From Mesobacillus sp. S13 (GTDB taxonomy: Bacteria > Bacillota > Bacilli > Bacillales > Cytobacillaceae), in the NCBI RefSeq assembly GCF_020422885.1, contig NZ_CP084622.1, positions 2,685,001 to 2,749,000 of the forward strand: a DNA stretch of 64,000 bases, written 5' to 3'. The translations under genes and the position numbers were made by a program. The notes beneath the pieces are model-generated. The model had not been told where the DNA came from. It saw nothing but the letters and a program-made list of their open reading frames with translations, and did not search any database. Shown piece by piece: positions 59,813 to 64,000 of the stretch (positions within the stretch are counted from its first letter, which is position 1; every line of letters starts with the position of its first letter).

Positions 59813-61055
59813 ACCCCTCTTCTGTTAAATTGTTCTCTGCCTCAAGAATGAAAAGGTCTTTTTTGGACTGAAGAAATATCAGCGACATCAAAGCTGCAGC
59901 GAGTAACAGTCCTATTGCAGAGAATGCGACAGTAACTGTTTGCAGTGTAACTACCTCTGCTATATAACCCAATAACAAAGTTAACAGGATTTGAACCATT
60001 GCCTGAAAGAAGGCAAACGAACTGCTAAACCTGCCCATTAAGTCGACTGGTACATTGTTTTGGAAAAAAGTTGCGTAACCAGTAAAAGAAAATGGTGAAA
60101 AGAACCCAATAATGATAAAACCGACCACAGCCAAAGGGATCGTTTGTGGTGAAGCAAGATAAAACATCAAGTAACCGGTCACCGACAGAAAAGACCCCAT
60201 ACCCAACAGCATCCTTATTGAAAGACGATTCGCCAGCGCTGACACAGCTAAAGAACCAGCCACATACCCAGCTCCAGTTAGGCTTACCAATAATCCGTAA
60301 TTCTTTTCGGATAAGCCTATAACCTGTTGTATGAAGGTAACCTCCTGTGAGTCGAGGGAAAATGATATTAAAGTGATGAATTGAAACATAAGGAAAATGA
60401 TCATAAAACCAGTTGCTGTTTTTCCAAAACTGATGACAGCCTTCCAATCCTCAGCGATCGTTTTCATCGTAATCCGTTCTCTAACTTTTTCACTGCTTAG
60501 CTTTTCATCCACATCTGGCAGGAAGAAAATGGCCAATGCACAAAAGAAAAAAGTTACTGCATTAATGTAAATACTTGTATTTATGCTTCCATACATAATC
60601 AGAACTCCTGATACACTAGGTCCTACAAGCATCGCACCAGACGTTGCAAACGAAAAGATGGAATTGAAACGTTTTCTTTTTTCGGGTGGAACAAGCTTTG
60701 TTATATAAGTTTCTGATGTGGGACCAAAAAATGCTCCCGCTATATTTGTTAAGAACATAATTATGTATATCGGAACAATTGAATTAAAAAATGGGATGAT
60801 TGCAATGAGAATTCCACGAAGTATGTCAATGTAAACCATTAATCTTCGCTTATTGACACGATCAATGACGCTGCCTGCCCAAGTGTTCGTAAAAAGGATT
60901 GCCAATGGCCTAATGATAAATAATCCAGCGATTGCAGCGGCAGAACCTGTTAATTTTAGAACCAATAAATTTATAGCTACAAAATAAATCCAATTACCAA
61001 TGTTTGAAACCCCTATCCCCAGAACTAAAAGTATGGGATTCTTCCAGCCTTTCAA
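59811..61055 (-). CDS. MFS transporter (DHA3/enterobactin-exporter type)
   Basis: 414 residues, 12 helices of the MFS_3 group. Motif A-like loop is WAGSVIDRVNKRRLMVYIDILRG, and FFGPTSETYITKLVPPEKRKRFNS is the typical loop after helix 4 of this group. Probably an efflux pump for drugs or siderophores; substrate unknown. TTG start after GGGAGGGG. Monocistronic. Confidence 0.85.
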   Translation of the reverse strand: MKGWKNPILLVLGIGVSNIGNWIYFVAINLLVLKLTGSAAAIAGLFIIRPLAILFTNTWAGSVIDRVNKRRLMVYIDILRGILIAIIPFFNSIVPIYIIMFLTNIAGAFFGPTSETYITKLVPPEKRKRFNSIFSFATSGAMLVGPSVSGVLIMYGSINTSIYINAVTFFFCALAIFFLPDVDEKLSSEKVRERITMKTIAEDWKAVISFGKTATGFMIIFLMFQFITLISFSLDSQEVTFIQQVIGLSEKNYGLLVSLTGAGYVAGSLAVSALANRLSIRMLLGMGSFLSVTGYLMFYLASPQTIPLAVVGFIIIGFFSPFSFTGYATFFQNNVPVDLMGRFSSSFAFFQAMVQILLTLLLGYIAEVVTLQTVTVAFSAIGLLLAAALMSLIFLQSKKDLFILEAENNLTEEG

Positions 61056-61377
61056 ACAGACCCCTCCCGTGTGCTGAATATGAATGCAAAATTCAATTAT
61101 CTATTCTCTTTCCATCCTATCTTCAACTTCCAAAAGTTTCAAGAAGCTATTTATATACATTCCATTTTTTTACTGAATTCATTAATTGTCACAATTTGTC
61201 CATATTAATTTTCCCAACAATTTATCTGAAACAGGCTCTATACCCGTATTTATGAGCATATTAAACATTTAGTCTATTCTTTTCATTTATTTACCAGCGG
61301 GAGTCATACGATTTACCTATTCCTTACATAGGTATATTACTTATAATGGTAGATAGAATAGATAAGGAGCTGAAACC
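61056..61377. other. Intergenic region with a palindrome before the FtsH-like gene
   Basis: No gene. TACCTAT-N7-ATAGGTA at 61314..61334 is a perfect inverted repeat, followed by TATAAT at 61342..61347 as a probable -10. The palindrome would overlap the -35, as an operator would. Confidence 0.4.
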
Positions 61378-63120
61378 ATGAATTCAAATCCGAAGTTTGT
61401 TTCTAAGATTCTTCCGCTTTTTGCGGCGTTTATGGTTATAATTACGATTGCAGCGACATTTGTCGTTCAAAATACTGATGATAAAGTATCTGTCCCTTTT
61501 TCTTCTCTTGTCAAGAGTATAGAAGGCCTTAATGGCAGCGAAGCAACCCTTACTGAAAAAATAGATGGAACTCTAGTACTTGAAACGAAAGAAGCAACAT
61601 TAGTTTCCCAAGTTCCTCCCGGAAGCCAAATGGTCGATAAATTAGTAGAAAAAAATAATATAAAATATGAATATATGAATAACAGCAAATATGGTGCCTG
61701 GATCCTCGGCGGAGTATTATTGCTTTTGCTAGGTACTGCGTTTGTTATTCAAAAGAAAACTGGTGGTATCGGTACAGGAAATAGAATGAAGAATAGTCTT
61801 TCAAAACCTAACCCTCTCCCTTCAATTACTTTAGAAGATGTTGGTGGATTGCAGGAAGAAATGAAAGAGGAAATTTTTCAGACACTCTCAATCTTGAAAA
61901 ATCCTGAAAAGTCAGCAAAGATGGGCATTAAGCCGCCAAAGGGCATTCTTTTGTATGGACCTCCAGGCACAGGCAAAACCTTGCTTGCTCAAGCTATTGC
62001 TCGTGAATTGAACGCCAACTTTTTTTCTGCCAGCGGATCTGCATTTAATGAAATGTTCATCGGTGTAGGTGCCTCTCGTGTCCGAAGCTTATTCCAAAGT
62101 GCACGGAAGCAAGGGCCAGCCGTTATTTTCATTGATGAAGTTGATGCTCTTGCCGGTAAACGTAAGCCACATGGCGGTGAAGAAGGTGAAAAGACACTTA
62201 CAGAATTGCTTGTCCAGCTTGACGGAGGCCACGCTAATGATGGAATTCTTTTCATTGCAGCTACGAACAGGAAAGACATGCTGGATGATGCATTCCTACG
62301 TCCCGGTCGTATCGATTTCTCATTTAATGTCCCACTTCCGGATACAAAAGGCAGAAGAGAGATCATCAACATTCATATCAAAGGAAAAAACCTGGCAGAT
62401 GACGTTGCAGCATCACTTGATGACCTGGCTGAAAGCACTTCTGGATTCTCAGGTGCCGAACTGCACTCGTTGTTTGAAACAGCAAGCAGACGTGCATTAA
62501 GGAGTGGACAGGATTTCATTTCAAAGAGTGATATTGATTACTCTCTTGATCGGACCATCCTTGGAAGTACTTCCCGTACTCTTCAGGATGCAGATACAAA
62601 GCGCAGGGTTGCCATCCACGAGGCAGGACATGCACTTGTGTCAGCAGTCACTAAACCTGGTTCTGTCCGAAAAGCAACGATCATCCCCAGAGGGCAGGCA
62701 CTTGGATATGTGGCTCCGATTCCAAAAGAACTTCAATTGTCGACTCATAGCGATTTAATTGACCGTATAGCGATGATTCTTGCTGGTGGTGTAGCCGAAA
62801 GGATGATTCTCGGTGAACATAGTATCGGAGTAAGCGGTGATGTCCAGCAAGCTAAACAGATTATAGAGCAAATGGTTGACACGGGTTTGCTGCAGGAAGG
62901 TTTCTCACTAACATTCAGTAAAGGCTTGAAAGAAACAAAGATGCAGGAGCTTTTCGATGACGCTTTAGAAAAATCCGAAATGATCATTAATGCTCACAGA
63001 CAACAATTTGATATGCTAGTAGAAGAATTGCTAAAGAAAGAAACACTTGAAGGTTCAGAAGTTGATGAAATTGTCCAGGATAAGACTCGTTTTCGTGAAG
63101 ATCAGTATTTAATGGCATAA
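61378..63120 (+). CDS. FtsH-like AAA+ membrane metalloprotease, short form
   Basis: 580 residues. Two membrane helices (about 12-31 and 109-126) bracket a small extracytoplasmic domain; AAA+ domain has Walker A GPPGTGKT at 194-201, Walker B VIFIDEVDAL, second region of homology ATNRKDMLDDAFLRPGRID, and the Zn2+ motif HEAGH at 414-418. Degrades membrane and regulatory proteins. FtsH of Bacillus is about 635 residues; this paralogue lacks the usual C-terminal tail and has a shorter peptidase domain. ATG after AAGGAG. Stand-alone gene. Confidence 0.85.
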   Translation: MNSNPKFVSKILPLFAAFMVIITIAATFVVQNTDDKVSVPFSSLVKSIEGLNGSEATLTEKIDGTLVLETKEATLVSQVPPGSQMVDKLVEKNNIKYEYMNNSKYGAWILGGVLLLLLGTAFVIQKKTGGIGTGNRMKNSLSKPNPLPSITLEDVGGLQEEMKEEIFQTLSILKNPEKSAKMGIKPPKGILLYGPPGTGKTLLAQAIARELNANFFSASGSAFNEMFIGVGASRVRSLFQSARKQGPAVIFIDEVDALAGKRKPHGGEEGEKTLTELLVQLDGGHANDGILFIAATNRKDMLDDAFLRPGRIDFSFNVPLPDTKGRREIINIHIKGKNLADDVAASLDDLAESTSGFSGAELHSLFETASRRALRSGQDFISKSDIDYSLDRTILGSTSRTLQDADTKRRVAIHEAGHALVSAVTKPGSVRKATIIPRGQALGYVAPIPKELQLSTHSDLIDRIAMILAGGVAERMILGEHSIGVSGDVQQAKQIIEQMVDTGLLQEGFSLTFSKGLKETKMQELFDDALEKSEMIINAHRQQFDMLVEELLKKETLEGSEVDEIVQDKTRFREDQYLMA

Positions 63121-63122
63121 CA

Positions 63123-63153
63123 AAAAAGGCTTTCTGCGGAAAGCCTTTTTATT
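63123..63153. terminator. Bidirectional terminator
   Basis: AAAAAGGCTTTC-TGCG-GAAAGCCTTTTT, perfect stem between two convergent genes. Confidence 0.9.
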
Positions 63154-63976
63154 TTTGGACTAGAGCCTGGGCCAGGTTTGTTCTTATCTCTTTATCTTTG
63201 AAAGAGAGCCCAAGTTGAACAGCTGTCTGGGCAATTTCTGGTCTGATGCCAGAAAGCGTGGTCTTTACGCCTATTATTTCTAATGCGTTCAATAACTGGA
63301 ATATTTGATGGGCAACCATAGTGTCAATCATCGCCACCCCTGATAAATCAACAAATAGGTGATGAATATCCCTCTTAGCGCATTGCTTAAGTGTATTTTC
63401 AAGAATCATTTTTGCTCTTGAAGTATCAATATCCCCAATAAGGGGCAGCAGACCTTGATGGTTGCTTAATGAAATAACTGGGGCACTTAATTCATTGATA
63501 GTCGCCTGCTGGGCTTTCAACACGTTTTGAGAGTATTTATATGTAGCTTCGACGAAACGTAAAATGACCTCGTCCATTTCTTTAAGGATAATATCATACC
63601 ATAAATCGACTTCTTCCCTTGTGATCCCCGGGTTCATCTGAATAAATTTACGGACATAGTCAAAATACTGATTCCTTACGTTTTTAAATTCCCTGATTAC
63701 GTAATGAATAGGCGTATTAATATGTTCAAAATCACTTGCTATCTCGATGATCCATGGCTCGAAGTCCTGGAAAAATTCTTGTTCCCCTTTATTGAATAAC
63801 TCAATAAAATGTAAATGGAAATCATGATTTTGTTTTTTCAACGCCTTAATAACCTCAGGGTCTTTCGAAGCATATACACCTGCAGTGTTCGACTTATCAA
63901 TATTTTCATACCATTCTTCAGTTAAATTATAGCTGTTTTCTTTTAGGTATTCATATAAGTAATGATTTCTGTGCAT
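63149..63976 (-). CDS. RsbR-like STAS domain protein
   Basis: 275 residues, same architecture as 2517..3341: helical N-terminal sensor region (NSYNLTEEWYENIDKS, HVIREFKNVRNQYFDYVRKFI) and C-terminal STAS domain (VDLSGVAMIDTMVAHQIF, TLSGIRPEIAQTAVQLGLS). The two positions matching the RsbT-phosphorylated threonines of RsbRA are both Ser (LSGV, LSGI). Likely a stressosome component. ATG 63976 follows AGGGGGAAGC; the start is close to the window end. Confidence 0.75.
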   Translation of the reverse strand: MHRNHYLYEYLKENSYNLTEEWYENIDKSNTAGVYASKDPEVIKALKKQNHDFHLHFIELFNKGEQEFFQDFEPWIIEIASDFEHINTPIHYVIREFKNVRNQYFDYVRKFIQMNPGITREEVDLWYDIILKEMDEVILRFVEATYKYSQNVLKAQQATINELSAPVISLSNHQGLLPLIGDIDTSRAKMILENTLKQCAKRDIHHLFVDLSGVAMIDTMVAHQIFQLLNALEIIGVKTTLSGIRPEIAQTAVQLGLSFKDKEIRTNLAQALVQK

Positions 63977-64000
63977 CAAGCTTCCCCCTGTCTCGAAATG

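Noticed and set aside
61222..61250. ECF promoter TGAAAC...CGTA upstream of the FtsH-like gene
   Set aside because: Spacing is about 12 bases, too short for SigW/SigM.

Overview
This is a 64-kb stretch of chromosome from a low-GC, endospore-forming Gram-positive bacterium. Family Bacillaceae is well supported by RacA, SpoIIP, YpuA, YwbE, YtrA/B/E/F-, YkoS/YkoT- and RsbR-like homologues, by AGGAGG-type ribosome binding sites and by frequent TTG/GTG starts. The genus cannot be fixed from sequence alone; gene content looks like a soil or marine Bacillus/Mesobacillus-type genome. There is no rRNA, prophage, intact insertion sequence or CRISPR array. One tRNA-Arg(CCU) is present.

Layout. 1-10 kb: the end of a pectate-lyase-fold protein, a HAD phosphatase, a stressosome-type STAS protein, YwbE, a cation/proton antiporter, two YitT paralogues, DUF1292, the tRNA and a decayed ABC permease. 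10-21 kb: a PAP2 phosphatase, an amino-acid permease and two ABC export systems. The second system is a rearranged ytr locus (GntR repressor, ATPase, large permease, ECF-type sigma factor, LolD-like ATPase, FtsX-like permease) with a good match to the known YtrA operator. 21-31 kb: cell-envelope genes (VanW, class B PBP), several GNAT acetyltransferases, YpuA, YdcF and unknown membrane proteins. 31-36 kb: racA, a cold-shock protein and a five-gene membrane operon (lipoprotein, DUF350, unknown, glutathionylspermidine-synthase-like ATP-grasp, K+ channel) behind a near-consensus ECF promoter. 36-44 kb: a LacI regulator, MEDS protein, nitronate monooxygenase-like enzyme, PlsY-like acyltransferase, MFS and ZIP transporters and the first CorA. 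44-51 kb: SpoIIP, a second CorA preceded by a short leader ORF, a secreted MADRI-repeat protein, DUF421 and a class A PBP. 51-52 kb: 19 tandem 52-bp units, most of which can fold as hairpins. 52-64 kb: an ABC-2 exporter, UppP, a YkoS-YkoT-GtrA glycosylation operon, CBO0543, an MFS exporter, a short FtsH-like protease and another STAS protein.

Functionally the region is dominated by envelope maintenance (PBPs, UppP, VanW, ytr, ECF promoter), ion handling (two CorA, ZIP, KefB/CPA2-type antiporter, K+ channel) and sporulation (RacA, SpoIIP). Convergent or consecutive genes are usually separated by a strong stem-loop terminator, often overlapping the stop codon.

Most interesting points: (1) a 40-codon ORF carrying Glu-Pro-Asp-Pro-Asp directly upstream of a corA gene, resembling the Mg2+-sensing MgtL leader peptide of enterobacteria; (2) the ECF-promoter-driven lipoprotein/DUF350/ATP-grasp/K+ channel operon; (3) the 52-bp hairpin array, whose base changes keep RNA pairing on one strand; (4) a pair of inverted copies of a nested palindromic interspersed repeat; (5) several short genes of 35-51 codons with good translation signals.
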